Part shown: one piece after another, positions 27,002 to 35,078 of the stretch | Layout: each line of letters starts with the position of its first letter | Numbering within the stretch: the first letter of the stretch is position 1 | DNA from: an uncultured Rhizobiaceae group bacterium | GTDB lineage: Bacteria; Pseudomonadota; Alphaproteobacteria; Rhizobiales; Rhizobiaceae | Length of the DNA stretch: 64,000 nt | NCBI GenBank assembly: GCA_947501445.1 | Contig: CANMVS010000001.1 | Coordinates: 496,001-560,000 of the forward strand | Direction: 5' to 3' | Translations under genes and position numbers: made by a program | The notes under the pieces: generated by a model | The model's input: only the letters and a program-made list of their open reading frames with translations | What the model was told of the DNA's origin: nothing | Database searches by the model: none

Positions 27002-27580
27002 ATGTTGAAATATTCTCTTGGCGGCTTGATCGTCCTCCTTTCGGTTGCCGGTTGTACAGCCACCAATGCCGGAAGCGTTGCAGGTGCCGCCAATACGCAG
27101 GTTTCCGTTGCGAACCGCAGTGGCAATATCCGCTTTGAGCAGTTGTCCGGCTACTCCAAAGCCCAGACACAGATCGCAAACAAGATCGCTTCGCGCTTCG
27201 CCAAGGCCGGTTACGGGCGCGCCCAGCAGATTGCCGCTGTGTCGGTTGCCATTCGAGAATCCACGCTGAATCCAAAGGCGCGAAACCGCGGATGCAACTG
27301 TTACGGTCTTTTCCAGATGAACCGCAGCAATGGCCTTGGCAAAGGCCATAGCGTCGCCAAGCTGACAAATGCGGATTATAATATTTCCCTCATCCTGGGT
27401 GAAGCAAAACGCTTCAAAAGTTTCAAAAATGCCCGCACCGTGGATGAGGCTGTCAATTCATTCGTGCGCAATGTTACACGCCCGGCAAACAAGGGCAGCG
27501 TCGTACGCGCCACCATCAAAACGGCCCGCAAGGTTGAAAAATCCGCCAGCACTGTAAAATTTGCCCTGCTGGGCAACTGA
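27002..27580 (+). CDS. Lysozyme-fold (lytic transglycosylase-like) lipoprotein
   Basis: A 192-aa protein. The start at 27002 (MLKYSLGGL) gives a lipoprotein signal with lipobox SVAGC near residue 17; the frame is open to 26945. The mature part has AAVSVAIRESTLNPKARN, where the Glu is the likely catalytic residue, then CNCYGLFQMNRSNG, as in phage-type lysozyme and transglycosylase domains. It would cut peptidoglycan from the outer membrane. It is divergent from the broken phage amidase and may be phage-derived or a host wall enzyme. Confidence 0.65.
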   Translation: MLKYSLGGLIVLLSVAGCTATNAGSVAGAANTQVSVANRSGNIRFEQLSGYSKAQTQIANKIASRFAKAGYGRAQQIAAVSVAIRESTLNPKARNRGCNCYGLFQMNRSNGLGKGHSVAKLTNADYNISLILGEAKRFKSFKNARTVDEAVNSFVRNVTRPANKGSVVRATIKTARKVEKSASTVKFALLGN

Positions 27581-27714
27581 GCCCGTCGCACACCCGGCCA
27601 TTTGCAATTGGGTAACCTCGAATAAAACCCGGTGGTTCAATTTGTTCGGCCACTGTAATAACATGCCCCTAATGTCATCACCTATTGGCCAAATTGTTTG
27701 CGGGACATTGGATC

Positions 27715-28158
27715 ATGCTGAAACTGCTCGTCGATTTTCTCTCAGGCATCGTCAAGGTGTTGGCCGCCGGATGCATCATAGGCGGTGCAATTGCCGGTTA
27801 TCTTCAGGCACCAAGACTGGATGTTGAACCATGGGCTGGCGCATTGATCGGGTTTGCCGTCGGCTTCCTGATATCGTCGGTGGGCGGTGGCCTGATTGCC
27901 TGTTTTCTGCTGATTGAAAACCACTTGCGTGTGCTGGCCGATGCTCACGTGCACCTGGGCAGGTCGCAACCAGACCACTTTGAAGAAAAGCAGACCGAAG
28001 AAACGCCCATTGAGCGCGCCGAACGCGTGGCGGACTATATGCGTCAATATCGCACGCAACCAATGGAACCACTCAAATCGCCCTCGTCTGCATCAGATAC
28101 TGCAGACAGCGACAAAGCGCAGGCGAAAACCGGTTCAGACAAAGCCAAAATCACCTGA
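27715..28158 (+). CDS. Membrane protein of unknown function
   Basis: A 147-aa protein with two hydrophobic helices (about residues 12-32, GIVKVLAAGCIIGGAIAG, and 42-68, GALIGFAVGFLISSVGGG) followed by a charged cytoplasmic tail rich in Glu, Lys and Ser/Asp. I prefer the ATG at 27715 (MLKLLVDFL). I do not recognise it. Repeat copy B starts 15 bp after its stop. Confidence 0.55.
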   Translation: MLKLLVDFLSGIVKVLAAGCIIGGAIAGYLQAPRLDVEPWAGALIGFAVGFLISSVGGGLIACFLLIENHLRVLADAHVHLGRSQPDHFEEKQTEETPIERAERVADYMRQYRTQPMEPLKSPSSASDTADSDKAQAKTGSDKAKIT

Positions 28159-28172
28159 TCCGGTTGTAGTTG

Positions 28173-28274
28173 CTAGACCGTTTCACGTTTTGTCAGAAGC
28201 GGGACAATGGTGTCGGCATGTGATTATTGTTGATACATTCAGGTTTTGCCGATTCCGTCAAAACCTGAATTGCT
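28173..28274 (+). repeat. Dispersed ~100-bp repeat, copy B
   Basis: This copy runs from CTAGACCGTTTCACG to CTGAATTGCT. It holds a perfect 12-bp hairpin, ATTCAGGTTTTG / CAAAACCTGAAT with a 10-nt loop, at 28247-28280 minus its last bases (stem end at 28270). A second hairpin near the start is CCGTTTC / GAAGCGG with one G-U pair. It lies between convergent genes and abuts the dctM stop codon at 28275. Confidence 0.9.
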
Positions 28275-29678
28275 TTAACGCGTTAACCCCGGAAGCCACA
28301 ATACGATGGCCGGGAAAGCAATCAGCGTTGCGATCGTGATGGCATCGGCGATGAAAAACGGTGTCGCCCCGCGAAAAACATCCTGAACCGATATATCCGG
28401 ACGTACACCCGCAACGACAAAACAATTCAGACCAATGGGCGGTGTGATCAGGCAAAGCTCGGCCATTTTCACAACCAATATGCCAAACCATATGGCGCAA
28501 CCGGTTCCTGACATGCCAAAGGCACTATCGGCAGCACTGACATCAATACCGCCATTGAGCGCCATGACGGCCGGATAAACAACCGGCAGGGTCAACAGCA
28601 GCATGCCTATGGCATCCATGAACATGCCAAGCACCGCATAGGCGAGCAGGATCAATACCAGCGTCAGCATGGGGCTTTGGTCCAGCGAGGTGATCCAATC
28701 GGAAAAGGCCCCCGGCAGATCGGCAAACCCCAGGAAGCGCACATAAATCAGGACACCCCAGATGATTGTAAAAATCATCACGGCCAGTTTGGCTGTTTCC
28801 AGCAGTGAGTCGCGAAACTGTTTCCAGCGCATACCTTTAAGAAGCGCCATGCAGAACACGACAAATGCACCCAGCGCCCCACCCTCTGTGGGTGTACCCC
28901 AGGCATCACCACCAAACGGGTTGTAGATAAAGCATATGATGATCACCACGACGAGAACAATCGGCAGCGCCGGTGGCAGGGTGCGAAACCGTTCACCCCA
29001 GGTAAAGCCGCTGACCGGGGGCCCGAGCTTTTTATAGACGAGTGCCATCAGCACGATCAGACCGCCATAGATCAGCGCAGACACGGCACCAGGAACAAAT
29101 CCGGCGAGAAGCAGCATGCCAACATCCTGCTCTACGATAATCGCATATATGACCAGAATGGCTGATGGCGGGATAAGAGACGCCAGGGTTCCACCGGCAG
29201 CCACAACTCCGGCAGCAAATCGGCGATCATAACCAAGCTTCAACATCTCGGGGATGGCGATGCGTGCGAAAACCGCACTGGTGGCAACAGATGCACCAGA
29301 AACGGCTGCAAATCCTGCAGTGGCAAACACCGTTGCCACGCCGAGACCGCCCGGCAACCAGCCAACCCAGCGTTTGGCTGCCTCAAACAGCGCTTTTGTC
29401 ATGCCGGCGTAATAGGCAAGATATCCTATCAGGATAAATGTCGGAATGAGCGACAACGCCTGGGATGATACTTTGGAATGGGGCACCTGGCCGGCCGTTT
29501 TCACAGCAACCGTCAATGCCCAGGTGAAGGCCGACGGATCGTAGCCCTTTTTAGCCCAGAATATCCAGATCAGCCCAATCAAACCGGCCAGCGCGGCGGC
29601 AAAGGCCACGCGCATACCGACGATCACCATAACCAGCATGAATGCCGATACGACAAGTCCAATATCAATCGGTTCCAT
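28275..29678 (-). CDS. dctM: TRAP transporter large permease (DctM type)
   Basis: A 467-aa protein with about 12-13 membrane helices. It carries VAAGGTLASLIPPSAILVIYA near residue 170 and LITPPIGLNCFVVAGV near residue 415, the paired DctM signatures. At 467 aa it is slightly longer than the DctM at 15361. The start overlaps the dctQ stop by one base. The stop codon TAA is immediately next to repeat copy B. Confidence 0.92.
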   Translation of the reverse strand: MEPIDIGLVVSAFMLVMVIVGMRVAFAAALAGLIGLIWIFWAKKGYDPSAFTWALTVAVKTAGQVPHSKVSSQALSLIPTFILIGYLAYYAGMTKALFEAAKRWVGWLPGGLGVATVFATAGFAAVSGASVATSAVFARIAIPEMLKLGYDRRFAAGVVAAGGTLASLIPPSAILVIYAIIVEQDVGMLLLAGFVPGAVSALIYGGLIVLMALVYKKLGPPVSGFTWGERFRTLPPALPIVLVVVIIICFIYNPFGGDAWGTPTEGGALGAFVVFCMALLKGMRWKQFRDSLLETAKLAVMIFTIIWGVLIYVRFLGFADLPGAFSDWITSLDQSPMLTLVLILLAYAVLGMFMDAIGMLLLTLPVVYPAVMALNGGIDVSAADSAFGMSGTGCAIWFGILVVKMAELCLITPPIGLNCFVVAGVRPDISVQDVFRGATPFFIADAITIATLIAFPAIVLWLPGLTR

Positions 29679-30322
29679 CAGGCACCCTCCCCATTGTCCA
29701 GCCCGGAGACTGCTTTGGCTTCATTGGCGGCCTGTGTCGCCGCATCCTCAATGAGCGGCACCGCGACAGGTTGATCCGTGCCTGATCGAAGGGCACGCGC
29801 AAATCCCCAAAGTTGCAGAAGGAGACGCAGTGAAAGGACACCAAAGGCAATCGGGGCCAGCAATTTTCCCGGCCACAAAGGAATGCCGATATCCATGGAG
29901 CTGTCCCGGCTCCATAGCGGTGCAGCAAGATCAAAGGAACGGTCAAAATGCGCGTAGCTGCCCCAGGCAAGAAGCAGCATCAGGACCAGCATCGCGAAAG
30001 TGGAAACATACTCCGCCAGCCAGAGCGCGCGCCCGGACAGCATGCCAACGACAATATCCATGCGGATATGGCCGCCCAATCGTTGCACGTAGGATACGCC
30101 GACAAATGCAATCAAAGGCATCGCCTGCTCAATCCAGTCGACATAGCCCGGTAATGGCCTGTTGAAAAAATTGCGACCGGTTACGCTGACAACAGCCAGG
30201 ATCATCAGTGAAAAGACAGCAAGTCCACCAATGAGTGCCAACTGCCGCTCCACCGCAAACAGGGCCCGGTCAATTCGACTGAGCAAACTACCGTCCTGCA
30301 GGACAGATGATGCACCCGCCAT
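29678..30322 (-). CDS. dctQ: TRAP transporter small permease (DctQ type)
   Basis: A 214-aa protein with four membrane helices and DctQ features YVDWIEQAMPLIAFVGVSYV and GGHIRMDIVV. It has an extended C-terminal tail after the last helix (about residues 175-214). I chose ATG 30322 (MAGASSVLQ) with GGGAGGAACG upstream. It forms the membrane unit with DctM. Confidence 0.87.
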   Translation of the reverse strand: MAGASSVLQDGSLLSRIDRALFAVERQLALIGGLAVFSLMILAVVSVTGRNFFNRPLPGYVDWIEQAMPLIAFVGVSYVQRLGGHIRMDIVVGMLSGRALWLAEYVSTFAMLVLMLLLAWGSYAHFDRSFDLAAPLWSRDSSMDIGIPLWPGKLLAPIAFGVLSLRLLLQLWGFARALRSGTDQPVAVPLIEDAATQAANEAKAVSGLDNGEGA

Positions 30323-30449
30323 GCGTTCCTCCCTCCAAAGCAATTCATCAATTCACAAAGTGATTCAATAAATGTGCTCTAACTGTTTGTTTTGTAATTG
30401 GTTTGCACCAGATGCCGCGCGCTTTTAAGCGACTGCCAAAGCATGTATA

Positions 30450-30476
30450 TGCACGCGCGTACAAGCCGCGCGTGCA
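30450..30476 (-). terminator. Strong hairpin between dctP and dctQ
   Basis: TGCACGCGCG and CGCGCGTGCA are perfect 10-bp arms with a 7-nt loop, 13 bp after the dctP stop. No long T-run follows on the minus strand. Such intercistronic hairpins usually protect the dctP message and give more binding protein than permease. Confidence 0.65.
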
Positions 30477-30488
30477 GTTTGGTTAGGT

Positions 30489-31499
30489 TCAGTTACCTGA
30501 TACTGTCTTGACTGCCAGATCATAGAGTTCCTGGGCAGGCAGACCACGTTTGGCATTTTCCTCGATCCACGCCTTAGCAGCGGGGCCGGCAACTGCGGTG
30601 CGAAATGCAGCAAGCTCACCGTCATCATAGGTGACGGACTCAATGCCCATTTCCTTCAACTTCGGACCCCAGGCATCCATTGTCTTGCCGTTATAGGTAT
30701 CCACGTAATGTTGCAGCGCCTCGTCGACTGAGCCAAGCAAAACATCACGTTCCGCATCCGTTAATGCATCCAGCGCATCCGTATTGACAACGACCGGGCA
30801 GTTAACCGTTCCGGGATTGAGATTTGTCGTCCACCAGTTGCCGCTTTCCACGGTGCCGAATGACATGTGCGCATGCGGTGCAAAGGCGACTGCTTTGACC
30901 ACACCGGAATCCAGCGCCTGACGCACTTCGGAGGCAGACATTGATGTCGGCACGGCATCAACCGCCGTCATGGCTTTGCCGATACCACCCGTTGCACGCA
31001 CGGTCAGTCCGGCAAAATCCTTGAGTGTTTTTGGCGCATTGCCAACACCGACAATATTGTATTGCGGCAAGGGTGATGGCATCAGCAACGTGGCATTCCA
31101 GCGCGCAAGGTCTTTTTGAGTGGCCGGATGTGCGTAGATTGCCTTTGATACTTTAATTTCCTTTTCCAGAGAATCAACACCCAGGAAAGGCAGTTCAAGG
31201 ACAGTAATCGAAGGGTTTTTATCCGCATGGTACCCGGCACAAAACTGCGCCATTTCAAAAGCACCAATGGAAATACCATCAAGGTTTTCCCGGTTTTTGG
31301 AAAGACCGCCATAGGATAGATTCAGCGTGAACTCGCCGTTGGTTTTGGCCGAAACCAGTTCTGCCAGCTTCTCGACATGTTCGGTGAAGGCACGCCGCTT
31401 GCCCCAAAGTGAAACATTCCATTCTGTTGCGAATGCCTCTCCGGCGATGGTTGCAGACAGGGCAGTCAGAGTTGCCAGTTTAAGTGTCTTACGGATCAT
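30489..31499 (-). CDS. dctP: TRAP transporter periplasmic binding protein (DctP type)
   Basis: A 336-aa protein with a signal peptide (MIRKTLKLATLTALSATIAG, cleaved near AFATEW) starting at 31499 after GGGAGGTACAA. Family features include LSKNRENLDGISIGAFEMAQ, LELPFLGVDS and the ligand-region FAGLTVRATGG. It begins dctPQM. The ligand is unknown; DctBD at 35-38 kb could be its regulator. Confidence 0.88.
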   Translation of the reverse strand: MIRKTLKLATLTALSATIAGEAFATEWNVSLWGKRRAFTEHVEKLAELVSAKTNGEFTLNLSYGGLSKNRENLDGISIGAFEMAQFCAGYHADKNPSITVLELPFLGVDSLEKEIKVSKAIYAHPATQKDLARWNATLLMPSPLPQYNIVGVGNAPKTLKDFAGLTVRATGGIGKAMTAVDAVPTSMSASEVRQALDSGVVKAVAFAPHAHMSFGTVESGNWWTTNLNPGTVNCPVVVNTDALDALTDAERDVLLGSVDEALQHYVDTYNGKTMDAWGPKLKEMGIESVTYDDGELAAFRTAVAGPAAKAWIEENAKRGLPAQELYDLAVKTVSGN

Positions 31500-31585
31500 T
31501 TGTACCTCCCAGGAAAAGATTTCCGCGGTCAAAGAGCGCGGTTTGGGAAGTGTGCACGGATAGGCAACCAAATTCTTCGATGTTA

Positions 31586-31616
31586 TCCGCAGGCGCTCAG
31601 GGCCCAGCCCTGCGGA
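31586..31616. promoter_or_regulatory. Inverted repeat upstream of dctP
   Basis: TCCGCAGG (31586-31593) and CCTGCGGA (31609-31616) are exact inverted arms around a 15-bp GC-rich spacer containing GGGCCC. It lies 87 bp upstream of the dctP start and 92 bp before the divergent gene at 31708, so it may be an operator serving one or both. A terminator is unlikely because no T-run follows. Confidence 0.4.
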
Positions 31617-31707
31617 AATCCGCAACCCTCCCAAAAGGTTCCAAATTAGACACATTCCGCGATTTACGGCATGATGGAGAGACTGTTTGGGGAAAATGGG
31701 GACACCG

Positions 31708-32712
31708 ATGGCCGACGACGGAAGTGGCGATCCAGGTCCTGCACCTGGTTCGATTACCAGCCATGTGCCTTTGCTGCTGGTTATTCTGGTTGCTGTCAGC
31801 ACATGGATTTACATTTTCACGAACTGGTATCCTCTCTTTGGCAGCGTTCTGGGACTTGGTGGCGTGCTGGTTGTTGTACCAGCGCTTTCGGGTCTGATGT
31901 CGGAAGACCGCCGCAAAGCCTATAGCGGGTTGGTAGACCGGATCCTGTTTCAAAAACCATTAATGGCGAAGTTCTACCTGCTGGCGCTCGTTGTAGGACT
32001 GACTCTCGGATTTGCGGCACTGCAACCTCTGAGGATCACCAATGAATCGCGAACCAGTCCGGTTGATGCGGTTTTGACCATTACCGGTTCGGATGGCCAA
32101 AGCCTTGGAAAACGCATCCGCATCGAGCCCGGAGGCACCTTCGCAGCCAGTTTAAAACAACCGCTCCTGGGTGGTACGGTTCAGTTTGAATTGGCAGCGC
32201 AGGGCCTGCCATCAATCCAGCACAACGTCGACAATTTCAGCTGGCCCGCTATCAGCGTTCCAACCGATCTGTGGCAACAACCAGTACTGCTGCTTCGCGC
32301 TGAACCCGCGCTGCTGAGCGCACTGAGATCATTTATGCCACGGCTGGAAGTGGAGGTCGTGGGTGCGGATGGAAATACGCGTTCCTGCATTATTCACGAG
32401 CGTTATCTCGGGGAGCCGGTCTGGCTGGGAGGCGGCAAGGGTAAACTGGCTGTCAGTGATACAACAATTCAGCGATGGCTGCTGGAATTCAGAATGGCTC
32501 TGGCAAGGGACAGTGAGATCAAAGCCAACGAAATGATTATGACGAGCACGCTTCGACCCGACTGCATCATGCGCCTGGCTGCAGCCGACAGCGTGTCATG
32601 GAAAATCGTGTCGCGCGGCAGCGGCCGGCTGATAAGCGCGGGTAAAACTGAGATTGCATTGTCGGATACCTATCCAAAAGAGATCCACATGCGACTGGAG
32701 AAAGGAGAATGA
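31708..32712 (+). CDS. Membrane protein of unknown function, first gene of an uncharacterised pair
   Basis: A 334-aa protein. Two membrane regions lie at about residues 20-62 (HVPLLLVILVAVSTWIYIF and SVLGLGGVLVVVPALSGLM, probably two helices) and 88-108 (FYLLALVVGLTLGFAAL). A beta-rich domain of about 220 residues follows, with an ITGSDGQSLGKRIRIEPGG segment that recalls PEGA-like surface domains. I do not recognise the family. The stop overlaps the start of the 604-aa gene (ATGA), so the two are translationally coupled. The start at 31708 (MADDGSGD) is preferred; 31687 is possible. Confidence 0.6.
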   Translation: MADDGSGDPGPAPGSITSHVPLLLVILVAVSTWIYIFTNWYPLFGSVLGLGGVLVVVPALSGLMSEDRRKAYSGLVDRILFQKPLMAKFYLLALVVGLTLGFAALQPLRITNESRTSPVDAVLTITGSDGQSLGKRIRIEPGGTFAASLKQPLLGGTVQFELAAQGLPSIQHNVDNFSWPAISVPTDLWQQPVLLLRAEPALLSALRSFMPRLEVEVVGADGNTRSCIIHERYLGEPVWLGGGKGKLAVSDTTIQRWLLEFRMALARDSEIKANEMIMTSTLRPDCIMRLAAADSVSWKIVSRGSGRLISAGKTEIALSDTYPKEIHMRLEKGE

Positions 32713-34523
32713 ACATGCGTTGTATCCCAATTTTCGCGGCTATTGTCATCGGTGCCAGTTGCAGCACTGTCTCCCATGCGCGCGAGCCGCTACCCCTGGA
32801 AATCAAGATTGATCTTGATGACGTTGCCCTCATTGAAGAGATTGCAGAGGCGCGCCAACAGACCGAAGAACGCCTTGAAAAAATACTGCGTGAACATATT
32901 GCCGAGAAGCTTGAAACATTCTGGACCACGACCCAGCAGGGAGCAGAACATCATCTGACGCTGGAAATCGCCGTTGATTCAGACGATTACCCACCAGAGT
33001 TTACATTTGAGTTACATGGCAAGGAAGAAATGACGGTTCACGCGACAGGCCATGCGCCGGTAAGCAGTCCGTCAAACCTGACGGCCTTTCAAAAGGGCAT
33101 GGAAAGAGCCTTGAAAAAAGTGCTGCGGGAAAGACGCAGCGACTTGAACAAAGTATCGGAGCATGTCCACAGTGCATGGGATTTTGGTGTTGCCACCCAC
33201 ATTGCCGTCACGCGCCCCCTCAGCTCTGCAGAGGCTAAGACCTACAAGGATTCCGAAACCTGGATCATCTGGCCGCATTCAAGCCACCGCGATGACCCGG
33301 ATTCATTGCCACCGGAACCATTCAGATCATCAATACATCTGGCCCCAAACGTCGCACGCGTTGCCCATATCAGACCGATGTTACATCATCCGATAAAAGC
33401 CCCTGTGGATGTGTTTGCCAAACTTTGCATAACCCGCGAGATGGCTCAGACACCCGGCAGCACCCAACCGGTCGTCAACTTCCAATGCCCGCTGTTGGGC
33501 GTATGTACGCTCACACAGTCGGTTCCGGCTGGCTGGGCCAACAGCATGTGTGAAGAAGAAGCGGGAATGCGTCCCGGTCTGTGGAACAGCATAGTTGGTG
33601 CCGCCCATGCGAATATCCAACAGGAGGATCGGTGGAGCGTACCTTCAATCAACACACTTTACAAAAGGCTGAAATCAACCAACAGCAATATGGTCGGATT
33701 TACCGAATTTGAAATTGACGCAGAGGAATTTTACGGGCTCGACGCCGACGCGTTCACCTTTTCACTGTTGGCAAATGGTGTACCCATTCGTTTTGACGGG
33801 GTGCCGCCGGAGGAGAATGTTCGTTTTTTTGATCCAGAGGATGGTCTCTACCTGCGGTTTGGTCTGGAAAACCTCCAGTTTTCTGGCCGTGACAATGGCT
33901 GTGAGGAAATTACTGCCACCATTCAATTCATGCGCCAGGGGGCACCTGTTGGGGACCCGCTGGTTCTCAAGCGCAGTTATGTTGCACTTCGAAATGCCCA
34001 CCCGTTCACCTATGACACCCCCTATGGCAAGGTGCGTTGGACTGGCGATTACCGAGGGTTGCCGGAGCGAAGGGAAAGCGGGATATTCCTGGCTTCCGGC
34101 GAATTCAAGCGAAGCAACGAGGATCAACGCCTTAAAACTCTTTCCGCACTCAATAATCAACGCAATGCGCTGGATGAATACGGTTGGACCATCGGTGCCG
34201 ATAAGCTTGGTGGATCCATTGGTCTGGACAGCGTCATTGTTGGTTCAGAGGAATTGCCAATTGTCGGCATAATCAGGCCACCACGAACCGAAAAGGATAA
34301 CGGAAATGTCTCCTATGGTCTGCTGGTTGGTATTCAGGAGCCGGGTGGTCAATTGCTTTTCACCTTCGACCAGGCACAGACAGAGGCGCTGACCGGGCAT
34401 CTGAGGTATTTGTCCACACATGAAGGTGATGACCACAAACTTATTCCGCGACCCGGGAAAAAATTTTACACATTCACCTATACAAAGGAAAGACAGACAG
34501 GCCCTGACTGGGTGTGTCAGTAG
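32709..34523 (+). CDS. Exported protein of unknown function, second gene of the pair
   Basis: A 604-aa protein with an N-terminal signal (MNMRCIPIFAAIVIGASCS, cleaved near VSHA-RE; a lipobox around the Cys is poor). Residues about 40-75 are helical and charged (EIAEARQQTEERLEKILREH). The rest is mixed and beta-rich, with cysteines at CITRE, FQCPLLGVC and SMCEEE that may form disulfides, and a DYRGLPERRESGIF region. I do not recognise it. It starts at 32709, overlapping the previous stop by four bases; an ATG at 32715 is an alternative. It probably works with the preceding membrane protein at the cell envelope. Confidence 0.6.
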   Translation: MNMRCIPIFAAIVIGASCSTVSHAREPLPLEIKIDLDDVALIEEIAEARQQTEERLEKILREHIAEKLETFWTTTQQGAEHHLTLEIAVDSDDYPPEFTFELHGKEEMTVHATGHAPVSSPSNLTAFQKGMERALKKVLRERRSDLNKVSEHVHSAWDFGVATHIAVTRPLSSAEAKTYKDSETWIIWPHSSHRDDPDSLPPEPFRSSIHLAPNVARVAHIRPMLHHPIKAPVDVFAKLCITREMAQTPGSTQPVVNFQCPLLGVCTLTQSVPAGWANSMCEEEAGMRPGLWNSIVGAAHANIQQEDRWSVPSINTLYKRLKSTNSNMVGFTEFEIDAEEFYGLDADAFTFSLLANGVPIRFDGVPPEENVRFFDPEDGLYLRFGLENLQFSGRDNGCEEITATIQFMRQGAPVGDPLVLKRSYVALRNAHPFTYDTPYGKVRWTGDYRGLPERRESGIFLASGEFKRSNEDQRLKTLSALNNQRNALDEYGWTIGADKLGGSIGLDSVIVGSEELPIVGIIRPPRTEKDNGNVSYGLLVGIQEPGGQLLFTFDQAQTEALTGHLRYLSTHEGDDHKLIPRPGKKFYTFTYTKERQTGPDWVCQ

Positions 34524-34542
34524 AATATGAGGAAGACATTCT

Positions 34543-35052
34543 TTGGCTGCTGAGCAAAATGATGCAATTGTTGTTCTGGGTGCGGCTGTATGGGAAAATG
34601 AGACGGCAAGTCCTTCGCTGCGTCGGCGGGCTTTGCATGCGGCACATCTATATAATCAGGGGCTTTCTGACACCATAATCGGCTCAGGCGGCCTTGGCCG
34701 CCATCCCCCTTCGGAAGCCGAGGTAATACGCCGTCTGTGCGTCGAGCAGCATGTTCCGCATCAGGCGATACTGTTGGAGGATCGTTCGCATACGACAATG
34801 GAAAATGTCGAAAATTGCGCCGTCATATTGAGACAGCGAGACGCACGGAAAATACTTGTGGTAACGGATCGCTATCATCTGCCAAGGGCATTGCTGTGCT
34901 TTAGATTTTTAGGCTTTGATGCATTTGGCAGTGGCCCTGAACCCGGTCTTCATCAGACGTCACTGGCAAAACGAATTTACTATCAGCTTCGTGAATTTGT
35001 CGCCCTTCCCTACTATCTGTTGAGACTGGCAATTCGGGCAAAAAGAAACTGA
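34543..35052 (+). CDS. YdcF/ElyC-like DUF218 protein
   Basis: A 169-aa protein of the DUF218 family. Signatures are IVVLGAAVWENE near residue 9, SPSLRRRALHAAHLYNQG, IIGSGGLG, HTTMENVENCAVI and LVVTDRYHLPRALLCFR. Family members act in cell-envelope metabolism, such as polyisoprenoid-carrier control, but this one lacks an N-terminal membrane helix. TTG at 34543 follows GAGGAAGAC. It is 19 bp downstream of the unknown pair and is likely cotranscribed with it. It converges with dctD. Confidence 0.78.
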   Translation: MAAEQNDAIVVLGAAVWENETASPSLRRRALHAAHLYNQGLSDTIIGSGGLGRHPPSEAEVIRRLCVEQHVPHQAILLEDRSHTTMENVENCAVILRQRDARKILVVTDRYHLPRALLCFRFLGFDAFGSGPEPGLHQTSLAKRIYYQLREFVALPYYLLRLAIRAKRN

Positions 35053-35078
35053 CCTGACACTTTCAATAATCCGGCCTG

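Noticed and set aside
31500-31707. Sigma-54 promoter for dctP
   Set aside because: No TGGCAC-N5-TTGC match was found on the minus strand here or upstream of the dctP at 19946.
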